A stretch of 64,000 nucleotides of DNA, from NCBI RefSeq assembly GCF_001552595.1, contig NZ_BCRM01000019.1, positions 62,001 through 126,000 on the forward strand, read 5' to 3'. Both the position numbers and the translations under genes were made by a program. This stretch comes from Rhodococcus erythropolis NBRC 15567 (GTDB taxonomy: Bacteria > Actinomycetota > Actinomycetes > Mycobacteriales > Mycobacteriaceae). The notes under the pieces are model-generated. The model did not search any database, was not told the DNA's origin, and saw only the letters and a program-made list of their open reading frames with translations. Shown here in pieces: positions 34,312 through 43,037 of the stretch. Every line of letters starts with the position of its first letter. Positions within the stretch are counted from its first letter, which is position 1.

Positions 34312-35669
34312 CCGATCCTTTGTCTGGATCCGAGGATGCCCTGGGGGCGAACCACGAGGATCACGATCAAGACGAGAAGTCCGCCGATGTATTTGAGATC
34401 GGGGTTGATGATGAGCGTCGAGAGTTGGACCAGAAGTCCCACGATGACGCAGCCGAGTAGCGCCCCGTACGCGGTTCCCAGACCACCGAGGGTGATTCCG
34501 GCGAACATGAGCAGCAACAGTTTGAAGCCCATTTCCCACTGGACGCGTCCGCCGAGTTCGGAGATACCGAACAGCACACCGCCGAGGGCGGCCAATCCGC
34601 CGCCGAGACCCCAGACGAACATGATCACGCGCTCGACGTTGATACCGGACGAAGCGGCGAGGTCACGATTGTCGGAGACGGCACGCATGGCCTTTCCGAT
34701 GCGAGTCTTCTGCAGAAGCAGTGCGACGCCGACCAGGACGACCAGACTGACGATCATGACTATCGCGTTGGCGTCGGTCAGTGCGATCGGGCCCCAGTTC
34801 TTCTCGACCTGGCCCTGGTAGTCGTCGAACGGTTCGGCGCGGTCGGAGAAGAAGATCAGGATCAAGTAGCGCAATGAAATCGCGAGACCGATCGAGACCA
34901 CCAATTGTGCGATCAACCCGGTCTTGCGCTTACGCAGTGGTTTCCAGACGATTCCGTTGGTCAGCAGGCCGATGCCGATGCCGACGAAGATCGCGAGGAT
35001 CGTGGCGGGAATCAGCGGAACGCCGAAGGACGTGTTGATCACCCAGGCAGCTACGGCTCCTAACGTCACCATCTCGCCGTGAGCGAAGTTGGTCAGGCCA
35101 GTGGTGCCGTAGATCAGGCTCAAACCCACACCGGCGATCGCGATCACGAGGCCGAACCGCAGACCGTCGACCGTCGTGCGGATCAGCTTCTCGCCGAAGC
35201 TGACATTCGAGGCGGTACGTACCTCGCCGAACGAGAAGATCACGGTGTTCGCGCGGCCGGCCACCACCTCGCGTTCGACAGCGGCTTGCACACTGACCCC
35301 GTCGGGAAGTGTGTCGGCAACGATCTCGAAGGTGTAGGTGCCCGGTGCCACGGCCAGTTCCCAACGGCCGTTCGATGCCGATTCTCCGGTGGCGACTTCC
35401 GTACCGGAAGAATCGAGCGCACGGACGGTGACGCCCTCGAGGCGTGTGCCGCCGTTGTTGAGATTGCCGCTGACGGGGACAGCGTTGTCGGGAACCGGTG
35501 CTGTCGGTGTTGCGGATGCTGTCGGGGTCGGCGGTGTAGGGGAAGTGGTCGGTTCCTGAGCCGAAGCAGTTCCGGCCAGGCTGAGTAATGCGAAGAACGT
35601 CAGTAATGCAAAGGCCAGTAGTCGGCTGAGTGTCGCGAGGGTCTGCCGTTTCACTACGGGTGGGGCCAC
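34308..35669 (-). CDS. livH: LivH-type permease with an N-terminal exported beta-sandwich domain
   Basis: This 453-residue protein is longer than a standard LivH (~300). It begins with a signal-like helix ending in GTASAQ, a Thr/Pro-rich linker, and a ~75-residue CarboxypepD-regulatory-like domain (VPVSGNLNNGGTRLEGVTV, SNGRWELAVAPGTYTFEIV) that would face outside, before the permease (from about residue 155: GLVIAIAGVGLSLIYGTTGLTNFAHGE as key region; EAA loop AVSDNRDLAASSGIN). GTG 35669 is chosen for ggagga 5 bp upstream. It is the first gene of the operon. The extra domain may dock the binding protein; that is inference. Confidence 0.88.
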   Translation of the reverse strand: MAPPVVKRQTLATLSRLLAFALLTFFALLSLAGTASAQEPTTSPTPPTPTASATPTAPVPDNAVPVSGNLNNGGTRLEGVTVRALDSSGTEVATGESASNGRWELAVAPGTYTFEIVADTLPDGVSVQAAVEREVVAGRANTVIFSFGEVRTASNVSFGEKLIRTTVDGLRFGLVIAIAGVGLSLIYGTTGLTNFAHGEMVTLGAVAAWVINTSFGVPLIPATILAIFVGIGIGLLTNGIVWKPLRKRKTGLIAQLVVSIGLAISLRYLILIFFSDRAEPFDDYQGQVEKNWGPIALTDANAIVMIVSLVVLVGVALLLQKTRIGKAMRAVSDNRDLAASSGINVERVIMFVWGLGGGLAALGGVLFGISELGGRVQWEMGFKLLLLMFAGITLGGLGTAYGALLGCVIVGLLVQLSTLIINPDLKYIGGLLVLIVILVVRPQGILGSRQRIG

Positions 35670-35907
35670 GTACGTCCTCCGAGCGGGTCGGGAATAGCGC
35701 GTCTGGACAAAGGTGCCGCGCAGCACAGGGATTGTTTCGTTGCTGCGATTTCCGGACTCTAACGGCTCCGTTCGCTTCAGATGGGGTTCTGAGATTTCCG
35801 GGATGTTTCGGTTCCGTATCGAAGGCCGAAGGCTGCATCAATTGTCCGATTCTTGTGTCTGTTCCTGCGTAAACAACGGCGAAGGCGTCGATGTCGGTCG
35901 CGATCCC

Positions 35908-35913
35908 TAGACT
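35908..35913 (+). promoter_or_regulatory. polA promoter -10 element
   Basis: TAGACT 8 bp before the GTG of polA, with no ribosome site between, suggesting a leaderless or near-leaderless transcript. 35670-35907 is otherwise the divergent polA/livH control region without a gene. Confidence 0.5.
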
Positions 35914-35921
35914 GATGAACC

Positions 35922-38669
35922 GTGAGCCCCGCAACCACAACTCGGTCCAGCACGTCCACCGCTTCAGCCGGCACCACCGGCAAGGCGGACGATCGCCCTC
36001 TTCTGATGCTTCTCGACGGGCATTCGTTGGCATTTCGCGCCTTCTATGCGCTGCCGGCAGAGAACTTCAAGACACACAGTGGGCAGGCCACCAACGCGGT
36101 GTACGGCTTCACGTCGATGTTGATCAACCTTCTTCGTGACGAGCAGCCCACCCACTTGGCCGCGGCTTTCGACGTGTCGCGTCAGACGTTTCGCGCCGAC
36201 CTGTTCCCCGAATACAAGGCGCAGCGCGCGAAGGCTCCGGACGAATTCAAGGGCCAGATCGACATCACCAAGGACGTTCTCGGCGCGCTGGGCATCCCGG
36301 TCATGGCCGAGGAAGGTTTCGAGGCCGACGACGTGATTGCCACGTTGACCACGCAGGCGGAGGCACTCGGATACCGGGTTCTCGTCGTGACCGGCGACCG
36401 CGACTCGCTGCAGCTGGTGACCGACAACGTCACTGTGCTCTACCCGAAGAAGGGTGTCTCGGAGCTCACCCGATTCACGCCGACGGCCGTCGAGGAGAAG
36501 TACAGCCTCACTCCGTCGCAGTATCCGGATTTTGCTGCCCTGCGCGGCGACCCGAGTGACAACCTCCCCGGTATCCCCGGCGTCGGCGAGAAAACCGCTA
36601 CCAAGTGGATCCGTGAGTACGGCGACCTGCAGGGACTGGTAGACAACGTGGACAAGGTCCGCGGCAAGGTAGGCGACTCGCTACGCGAGAACCTTGCAAA
36701 CGTCCTGCTCAATCGTCAGCTCACCGAGATGGTTCGCGACGTTCCGTTGCCGTACACGCCCGAGCAGTTGGTGTTGGCCCCGTGGGACCGCGAGAAGATT
36801 CATGCGTTGTTCGACGATCTCGAGTTCAAGGTTCTCCGCGATCGACTGTTCGCGACCCTGTCGTCGTCCGAGCCCGAAGCAGAGGAAGGGTTCGAGGTCA
36901 GCGGCGACGCACTTGCCCCGGGTGCGGTTGCCGCGTGGCTCGACGCCCACGCGCGAACCGGTGAGCGTCACGGCGTCACGGTGCTCGGAACCAGAACTCC
37001 GTTTGCCGGCGACGTCACTGCACTCGCGATCGCGGCCTCCGACGGTGAATGTGCGTACATCGCGGCGTCGACGGCAACACCGGAAGACGAAGCAGCTCTC
37101 GGTGATTGGCTCGCCGACGCATCGCAGCCGAAGGCGCTGCACGAAGCCAAGTGGGCGATCCACGCTCTGCGTGGGCGTGGTTGGACGCTCGGTGGACTGA
37201 CCAGCGACACCGCTCTGGCCGCATACCTCGTCCGGCCGGGCCAGCGCAGCTTCAATCTCGACGACCTCTCGCTCCGCTACCTCAAGCGTGAACTGCGCGC
37301 CGAAACATCCGGCCAGGAACAGCTTTCACTGCTCGACGACACCGAACAGCTCGATGCCGAAGCAGCCGAGACCGCGATGCTCAGCGCTCAGGCCGTTCTC
37401 GACTTGGCAGCTGCACTGGACACCGAGTTGGAGTCGATCGAGTCCAAGTCGCTCCTCTCCGACATGGAACTGCCGTTGACGATCGAGCTCGCACAGATCG
37501 AGGCCACCGGCATCGCCGTCGACAGCGCGCATCTGCACGATCTTCAGAGCCGTTTCGCCTCCCAAGTCGCCGACGCCGCAAACTCCGCGTACGAGGTGAT
37601 CGACAAGCAGATCAACCTGGGTTCGCCGAAGCAGCTGCAGGTGGTCCTGTTCGAAGAACTCGACATGCCCAAGACCAAGAAGACGAAGACGGGCTACACC
37701 ACCGACGCCGAGGCGTTGCAGGGTCTGTTCGACAAGACAGGACACCCGTTCCTCGAACACCTTCTCGCGCACCGTGACGCGACGCGTATGAAGGTGACCG
37801 TCGACGGTCTTCTCAAGGCCGTGGCCGAAGACGGACGCATTCACACGACGTTCAACCAGACGGTCGCCGCGACCGGACGTCTGTCGTCGACCGATCCGAA
37901 CTTGCAGAACATCCCGGTGCGAAACGACGCGGGGCGCGAGATTCGCGACGGATTCGTAGTCGGGCAAGGTTTCGACGTTCTGCTCACTGCCGACTACAGC
38001 CAGATCGAAATGCGCATCATGGCGCACGTGTCAGGCGACGAGGGACTGATCGAGGCATTCAACACCGGTGAGGACCTGCACAGCTTTGTCGGCTCGCGCG
38101 CATTCGGTGTACCGATCGAAGAGGTAACTCCTGAACTGCGTCGCCGGGTCAAGGCGATGTCCTACGGTCTGGCCTACGGGCTCAGTGCTTACGGATTGGC
38201 GTCGCAGTTGAAGATTTCGACCGAAGAAGCGAAGCAGCAGATGGATGCGTACTTCGCTCGTTTCGGCGGCGTGCGGGATTACCTCCACGCGGTGGTCGAG
38301 CAGGCACGTAAGGACGGCTACACCTCGACGCTCTACGGTCGTCGTCGCTACCTGCCGGACCTCAACAGCGACAACCGTCAGCGTCGTGAGGTGGCAGAAC
38401 GGGCTGCCCTGAATGCGCCGATCCAGGGCACCGCAGCCGACATCATCAAGGTCGCGATGATCAATGTTCAGAAGGCTCTCGCCGACGCCGGATTGAAGTC
38501 GCGCATGCTGCTGCAGGTGCACGACGAATTGGTGCTCGAAGTGGTCGCCTCCGAGTTGGAGGAAGTCACCGCACTGGTCAAGGACAAGATGGCCACAGCC
38601 ATCGAGTTGTCGGTACCCCTGGACGTTTCGGTGGGAACCGGTCGAAGTTGGGACAGCGCGGCTCACTGA
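35922..38669 (+). CDS. polA: DNA polymerase I
   Basis: Pol I fills gaps in repair and removes Okazaki primers. The 915-residue product has the 5'-3' exonuclease domain (LLLDGHSLAFRAFYAL, EADDVIATL, TGDRDSLQLV, GIPGVGEKTA; about 26-315), a degenerate 3'-5' exonuclease-like domain (about 335-510) lacking clear catalytic acidic motifs, and the polymerase domain with motif A DYSQIEMR (Asp691), motif B RRRVKAMSYGLAYG and motif C VHDE (866-869). GTG start is probably leaderless. Lack of proofreading is usual in actinobacterial Pol I. Confidence 0.96.
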   Translation: MSPATTTRSSTSTASAGTTGKADDRPLLMLLDGHSLAFRAFYALPAENFKTHSGQATNAVYGFTSMLINLLRDEQPTHLAAAFDVSRQTFRADLFPEYKAQRAKAPDEFKGQIDITKDVLGALGIPVMAEEGFEADDVIATLTTQAEALGYRVLVVTGDRDSLQLVTDNVTVLYPKKGVSELTRFTPTAVEEKYSLTPSQYPDFAALRGDPSDNLPGIPGVGEKTATKWIREYGDLQGLVDNVDKVRGKVGDSLRENLANVLLNRQLTEMVRDVPLPYTPEQLVLAPWDREKIHALFDDLEFKVLRDRLFATLSSSEPEAEEGFEVSGDALAPGAVAAWLDAHARTGERHGVTVLGTRTPFAGDVTALAIAASDGECAYIAASTATPEDEAALGDWLADASQPKALHEAKWAIHALRGRGWTLGGLTSDTALAAYLVRPGQRSFNLDDLSLRYLKRELRAETSGQEQLSLLDDTEQLDAEAAETAMLSAQAVLDLAAALDTELESIESKSLLSDMELPLTIELAQIEATGIAVDSAHLHDLQSRFASQVADAANSAYEVIDKQINLGSPKQLQVVLFEELDMPKTKKTKTGYTTDAEALQGLFDKTGHPFLEHLLAHRDATRMKVTVDGLLKAVAEDGRIHTTFNQTVAATGRLSSTDPNLQNIPVRNDAGREIRDGFVVGQGFDVLLTADYSQIEMRIMAHVSGDEGLIEAFNTGEDLHSFVGSRAFGVPIEEVTPELRRRVKAMSYGLAYGLSAYGLASQLKISTEEAKQQMDAYFARFGGVRDYLHAVVEQARKDGYTSTLYGRRRYLPDLNSDNRQRREVAERAALNAPIQGTAADIIKVAMINVQKALADAGLKSRMLLQVHDELVLEVVASELEEVTALVKDKMATAIELSVPLDVSVGTGRSWDSAAH

Positions 38670-38699
38670 GTCGGCGCCAAGGCAGCCTGGCTACGAAAA

Positions 38700-38737
38700 G
38701 AGCGCGCTCCGAATCGAATTCGATTCGGAGCGCGCTC
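38700..38737. terminator. Bidirectional terminator between polA and thioredoxin
   Basis: A perfect 38-bp palindrome (arms GAGCGCGCTCCGAATCGAA / complement, centred on GAATTC) flanked by aaaa on the left and ctttcg on the right, between convergent genes. Confidence 0.85.
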
Positions 38738-38744
38738 GCTTTCG

Positions 38745-39116
38745 CTATTCAGCTGAAGCGGTTTGCTCTGCGATCTGCTTGCGGACCTCGTCCATGTCGA
38801 GTGCCTTGACCTGAGTGACGAGCTCTTCGAGTTGAGCGGCGGGAAGAGCGCCGGCCTGGTTGAACACGAGTACGCCTTCGCGGAAGGCCATGATCGTGGG
38901 GATGGAGCGGATGTTCGCGGCCGCTGCGATTCCCTGCTCGGCCTCGGTGTCGACCTTGGCGTGAACGACGTCGGCGTGCTTCTCCGAAGACGCTTCGAAC
39001 GTCGGTGCGAACTGGCGGCACGGGCCGCACCAGGAGGCCCAGAAGTCCACGAGGACGACGTCGCTGCCGTTGATCGTTTCGTCGAAGTTCTGCTGGGTGA
39101 GTGTCTGGGTGGCCAC
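38745..39116 (-). CDS. Thioredoxin
   Basis: The 123-residue protein has the thioredoxin fold with WCGPC active site (Cys30/Cys33) in VDFWASWCGPCRQF and the cis-proline segment IRSIPTIMAF. GTG 39116 (VATQTLTQQNF) has aaagga 6 bp upstream; ATG 39131 is the alternative. The C-terminus carries about 15 extra residues. A general disulfide reductase; it could serve the PrxQ peroxiredoxin, though the two genes are far apart. Confidence 0.9.
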   Translation of the reverse strand: MATQTLTQQNFDETINGSDVVLVDFWASWCGPCRQFAPTFEASSEKHADVVHAKVDTEAEQGIAAAANIRSIPTIMAFREGVLVFNQAGALPAAQLEELVTQVKALDMDEVRKQIAEQTASAE

Positions 39117-39190
39117 AGGGGTCCTTTCCATTGTGCGGGCTGTTGGTGTGTGCAACGCCCCGGAACCGCTGATTCTTCCCTGAGCCGATT

Positions 39191-40186
39191 TCAGCTTGCG
39201 TTCTCGGTCGCCCGAAACGTCCGGCGGTAGGCCTGGGGCGTGGTGCAGCGAAGCCGGATGAAGTGCTGGCGAAGCACGGCGCCGCCGCCGAAACCGACGC
39301 GTTCCGCGATGACATCGACGGAGAGGTCCGAATTCTCCAGGAGTTGCTGGGCGGCCAGTACTCGCTGATCGCTGAGCCAGCGGGCGGGAGTTGTTCCCGT
39401 TTCCGCTTGGAAACGGCGGGCAAATGTGCGAGCGGACATGTTCGCTCGGGCCGCGACCATTCCGACAGTGAGGTCGAGGGCGAGATTCTCCGTCATCCAG
39501 TCGAGGAGTGGGGCAAGGGTTGCACTCGGCGTCGAGGTGAGGGGAGTGGCGACGTACTGGGCCTGCCCACCGTCACGGTGGGGTGGCACCACCATCCTTC
39601 TCGCGATGCCGTTGGCGACACGAGAACCCTGTTCCTTTCGCACGATGTGCAGGCACAGATCGATTCCTGCCGCGGTGCCTGCGCTGGTGAACACCGGATC
39701 TTCGTCCACGTACAACACGTCCGGATCGACCTTGGCTTCCGGATACGTCTGGGCAAGCCTCTCTGCGTGCCGCCAATGCGTCGTGCATCGCCTTCCGTCC
39801 AGTAGGCCAGCCGCGCCGAGGACAAACGCTCCGGTGCACAGGCTCGCCACCTTGGCGCCCCGGGCTACGGCCTCGTTGAGTTTGACCAGCAGGGGATCGA
39901 CACTCGAGTCGGGACTCGGTGAGCACATGTACGCGTCGCCGGCGTCGTAGGTTCCGCCGGCGGAAACGACGATGAGGTCGGCGTCGTCGAGAGAATCGAG
40001 GTTGTACGGAACATCGATGTTGTAACCGAACCGCGTTCGGATCGGGCCCGGAACTGCGGCGATCAGCGAGAAGTCGTACGTGGGGAGGCCGTCGTCGGAT
40101 CGGTCGAAGCCGAAGACTTCACATGCCACGCCGAGTTCGAACGCCTCGGTCATCGGCATCAGTGGGACCACCACTTTCGCGAGCAT
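39191..40186 (-). CDS. GlxA-family AraC-type transcriptional regulator
   Basis: The 331-residue protein fuses an N-terminal DJ-1/PfpI-like domain (about 1-175, with ASLCTGAFVLG, nucleophile-elbow Cys117) to a C-terminal AraC double helix-turn-helix (about 225-325: MSARTFARRFQAETGTTPARW, VDVIAERVGFGGGAVLRQHF). The DJ-1 part is usually a ligand sensor without enzymatic role. It is divergent from a small membrane peptide and an EamA transporter, with a strong 12-bp inverted repeat between them, so it likely controls that exporter and itself. Confidence 0.9.
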   Translation of the reverse strand: MLAKVVVPLMPMTEAFELGVACEVFGFDRSDDGLPTYDFSLIAAVPGPIRTRFGYNIDVPYNLDSLDDADLIVVSAGGTYDAGDAYMCSPSPDSSVDPLLVKLNEAVARGAKVASLCTGAFVLGAAGLLDGRRCTTHWRHAERLAQTYPEAKVDPDVLYVDEDPVFTSAGTAAGIDLCLHIVRKEQGSRVANGIARRMVVPPHRDGGQAQYVATPLTSTPSATLAPLLDWMTENLALDLTVGMVAARANMSARTFARRFQAETGTTPARWLSDQRVLAAQQLLENSDLSVDVIAERVGFGGGAVLRQHFIRLRCTTPQAYRRTFRATENAS

Positions 40187-40213
40187 CTTTCGAGTGTGAC
40201 AGAAAAACGGGAA

Positions 40214-40252
40214 AGTGGCAGAAAATCGTCCAAGTCTGGCTTTTCTGCCACT
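40214..40252. promoter_or_regulatory. Operator between the GlxA-type regulator and the exporter
   Basis: AGTGGCAGAAAA and TTTTCTGCCACT are perfect 12-bp inverted arms separated by 15 bp, and further TGGCAG/CTGCCA-like half-sites lie at 40255-40260. It is 28 bp from the regulator start and 35 bp before the small peptide gene. Confidence 0.7.
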
Positions 40253-40286
40253 ACTGCCACGTGGGACATTCCGTCAGGCTGGACAC

Positions 40287-40403
40287 ATGGCAATCATCGT
40301 CGTCAGCCTCTTGGTCCTACTGGTCCTGAACGTACTAGCTCTTGCCGGCCGAACGCCCGACACTCGTCACGACGTCAGTCCGCACGGAGACTTCACCCTT
40401 TGA
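40287..40403 (+). CDS. Small single-helix membrane peptide (38 residues)
   Basis: MAIIVVSLLVLLVLNVLALAG forms one membrane helix, followed by a hydrophilic tail (RTPDTRHDVSPHGDFTL). Its stop overlaps the TTG start of the EamA transporter (TTGA), so it may act as a leader peptide that couples translation, or as a small accessory subunit. Homology cannot be judged for such a short protein; evidence is the helix, the start after the operator and the overlap. Confidence 0.5.
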   Translation: MAIIVVSLLVLLVLNVLALAGRTPDTRHDVSPHGDFTL

Positions 40404-41329
40404 GGGCAAGTCTGGCCTTTCAATACACCGCAGCTGCGGTGGTGTGGGGCGCTAGTTTCCTCTTCATGAAGATCGGGCTCGAAGGTCTGTCCTTCACACA
40501 GGTAGTTCTGTGGCGCTTGGTCTTCGGTGCGCTCGCGCTGGTTCTCGTGTCAGCGGTCAGCCGGATCGGCCTACCGAGGGAATTTCGTGTCTGGAAGCAC
40601 CTAGCTTTTCTCGCAGCGACGCAATGCATCGTTCCGTGGCTGCTGTTCAGTTGGGCGGAGCAGGACATGTCCTCGGGACTCGCGAGCATCTACAACGCCA
40701 CCACGCCACTGATGACTATGGCTGTCTCCCTTGCCTTTCTGCCGGGGGAGACGCTGACGCGATACAAGTCGCTGGGGTTGCTTCTCGGATTCGGTGGAGT
40801 GCTGATCGTGTTGGCGCCGTGGAATCTCGGCGTCGGTGGAACCCTCAGTGCGCAGGTGGCTTGCCTGGGAGCGACTGCGTCGTACGGGATTTCGTTTGTC
40901 TACCTCAGGCGTTTCGTGCTTCCTCTCGGCGTCGACACTCGTACGGTCGCGCTTGTGCAGATCAGTATCGGTGCTTTCGTGATGGTTCTGGCCTCTCCGG
41001 TCGTCGCAAACACGCCGATGCACCTCACGCCGGCAGTTGTCCTGTCGATGATCGCTCTGGGCGCACTGGGGACCGGGCTCGCATTCATCTGGAACACCAA
41101 TGTCGTTCAGGGGTGGGGGCCGACTGCGGCGTCCACCGTCACTTATCTCAGTCCAGTGGTGGGCGTCGCTCTCGGCGCAATAGTCTTGGACGAAAGCGTT
41201 GGCTGGAATCAGCCGGTTGGTGCGCTGGCGGTGATCGCGGGAATCCTGGTGACCCGACGTGCAACCCGCTCTGTCACACCGGCGGTGTCAGTAACCATTC
41301 CGTCTTCTGTTCGCCGTCCCAGCGCCTGA
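40400..41329 (+). CDS. EamA/DMT-family transporter
   Basis: The 309-residue protein has ten predicted membrane helices in two EamA repeats (YTAAAVVWGASFLFMKI; ACLGATASYGISFVYLRR), the drug/metabolite transporter pattern for amino acid or metabolite exporters. TTG 40400 overlaps the upstream 38-residue gene and has ggaga 9 bp before it. It is divergent from the GlxA-type regulator. The 3' end overlaps the convergent RNA-ligase-like gene by 56 bp. Substrate unknown. Confidence 0.85.
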   Translation: MRASLAFQYTAAAVVWGASFLFMKIGLEGLSFTQVVLWRLVFGALALVLVSAVSRIGLPREFRVWKHLAFLAATQCIVPWLLFSWAEQDMSSGLASIYNATTPLMTMAVSLAFLPGETLTRYKSLGLLLGFGGVLIVLAPWNLGVGGTLSAQVACLGATASYGISFVYLRRFVLPLGVDTRTVALVQISIGAFVMVLASPVVANTPMHLTPAVVLSMIALGALGTGLAFIWNTNVVQGWGPTAASTVTYLSPVVGVALGAIVLDESVGWNQPVGALAVIAGILVTRRATRSVTPAVSVTIPSSVRRPSA

Positions 41330-41795
41330 TCCCGCCGCTGCGCCCGTGAATCACGTCGGTGCCCAGCAGGGCGATGGCTTCACCCAGACGTGCAGGTTCG
41401 ACGCGTCGGGCGAGCGTCACATGAGGCGTCCACGCGCCGGGCTCGACGTGGGCGGGAAGTGCCGTCGAGCCAACTGTTGACTCGGCTATTTCTCGGTGCA
41501 GGTGAAGGAGTGCACGCGAAGGAACAACCGAGCGCGCCAAGACCATCTGCTTGCCGCCGAACACGACGTAGCCACCCAGCCGGACCTCGAAGTCCGGGGC
41601 CGAGAAGCGCCGCACCAACAGTTCGTCGATCTCCGCGGGGATCTCACGGGCGACGAACAGCGTGATGTGCGGACGGTTGGACGGGCTGTGATGAGAGGCC
41701 TGACTCGGTAATCCGGCGTCGGCGAGTAGCTGCCATTGTGCTCGCACTGCCGACTCACTCACCGGATCGAGGAGCAATTCCACCGACTGGACCAT
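41274..41795 (-). CDS. 2'-5' RNA ligase family (LigT-like) protein
   Basis: The 173-residue protein has the two HxT motifs of the 2H phosphoesterase superfamily, HITLFV (about residue 44) and HVTLAR (about 127), so it probably acts on 2',3'-cyclic phosphate or related bonds. ATG 41795 is chosen; an upstream extension overlaps the divergent dehydrogenase gene. Its 3' end overlaps the EamA gene by 56 bp on the opposite strand. Confidence 0.82.
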   Translation of the reverse strand: MVQSVELLLDPVSESAVRAQWQLLADAGLPSQASHHSPSNRPHITLFVAREIPAEIDELLVRRFSAPDFEVRLGGYVVFGGKQMVLARSVVPSRALLHLHREIAESTVGSTALPAHVEPGAWTPHVTLARRVEPARLGEAIALLGTDVIHGRSGGIRRWDGEQKTEWLLTPPV

Positions 41796-41814
41796 GGTGA
41801 GCAATGATTGCCTG

Positions 41815-42912
41815 ATGACAGGTGCGAGCGCAATCGGTACTCCGGCCATGCGGCTGGGGCTCATGCACGGCGACGGAATCGGCCACGAAATCGTCCCGGC
41901 GACACGGCAGATCGTGGATGCGGCGCTGTCATCGGTTCACGCTCCGCCCGTCGAGTGGGTCGAGCTTCCGCTCGGGAGTACGGCCATCGACACTCACGGC
42001 ACGCCAATTCCCGACGAAACCATCGATGGGTTGGGGCAGCTGCAAGGCTGGATCCTCGGACCCCATGACAGCGCGTCGTATCCCGAGAGGTTTCGCGGAC
42101 AACTCACCCCCGGCGGCGTCATCCGGAAAAAGTTCGAGTTGTTCGCGAACATCCGACCGGCAGCAGCGTTCCCCGGCGTCAAGGCGATGGTCCCCGACAT
42201 GGATCTGGTGATCGTCCGCGAGAACACCGAGGGGTTGTACGCGGATCGGAACATGGCAGTCGGCAGCGGCGAATTCATGCCGACGCCAGACATCGCCCTG
42301 GCCGTCGGTGTGTTCACCCGCGCTGCATGCGAACGGATCGCACGCACTGCCTTCGCGTTGGCGTCGCGTCGGCGCAATCACGTCACGATCGTCCACAAGG
42401 CCAACGTCCTGACACTGACCACCGGCCTCTTCCGCGACGCCTGCCGAACCGTCGCCGCGGAGTACCCCCACGTAGTCGTCGACGACGAGCACGTCGACGC
42501 GATGGCGGCGCACCTCGTTCGACGCGGCGGAGACTTCGACGTCGTGGTGACCGAAAACATGTTCGGCGACATTTTGTCGGATCTGGCGGGCGAGCTGTCC
42601 GGTTCACTCGGAACCGCGCCATCGATCAACGCTTCCGAGACGCAGGTCATGGCTCAGGCTGCGCACGGTGCAGCACCCGACATCGCCGGGAAGAACCGGG
42701 CGAACCCGACGGCACTGTTCCTCTCGAGTGCGATGATGCTCGACTGGCTCGGTGATGCGCGCGGAGATCGGTTGTTGTCTGCGGCGGCACGCCGCATTTC
42801 AGACGCGGTTCGTACGACCATCGCGTCGGGTATCGCGACCGCCGACCTCGGCGGTTTGGCATCGACCAGCGAATTTTCCGAAGTCGTGTACGCACACACT
42901 CTGCGTCGCTGA
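41815..42912 (+). CDS. Isocitrate/isopropylmalate dehydrogenase family protein
   Basis: This NAD(P)-dependent beta-decarboxylating dehydrogenase (365 residues) has LGLMHGDGIGHEIVP, the substrate-site VRENTEGLYADRN, catalytic Lys in IVHKANVL, the metal aspartates in VTENMFGDILSDLAGEL, and GTAPSIN. It is not clearly LeuB or Icd; tartrate/homoisocitrate-like enzymes are possible. The ATG at 41815 is 19 bp from the divergent RNA-ligase-like start. Downstream gap 42913-43037 has no gene. Confidence 0.85.
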   Translation: MTGASAIGTPAMRLGLMHGDGIGHEIVPATRQIVDAALSSVHAPPVEWVELPLGSTAIDTHGTPIPDETIDGLGQLQGWILGPHDSASYPERFRGQLTPGGVIRKKFELFANIRPAAAFPGVKAMVPDMDLVIVRENTEGLYADRNMAVGSGEFMPTPDIALAVGVFTRAACERIARTAFALASRRRNHVTIVHKANVLTLTTGLFRDACRTVAAEYPHVVVDDEHVDAMAAHLVRRGGDFDVVVTENMFGDILSDLAGELSGSLGTAPSINASETQVMAQAAHGAAPDIAGKNRANPTALFLSSAMMLDWLGDARGDRLLSAAARRISDAVRTTIASGIATADLGGLASTSEFSEVVYAHTLRR

Positions 42913-43037
42913 TTCTTGTACGACAGGCCGGAATCTTGCGAAGTCGGCGACGGTGGAACTCCTGCCGTAACCTACCGTTCGACTGAATTTCGGATGGACG
43001 TTGCAAGTGCGGCGATCGACGAGTGGAGAGCAGAGTC

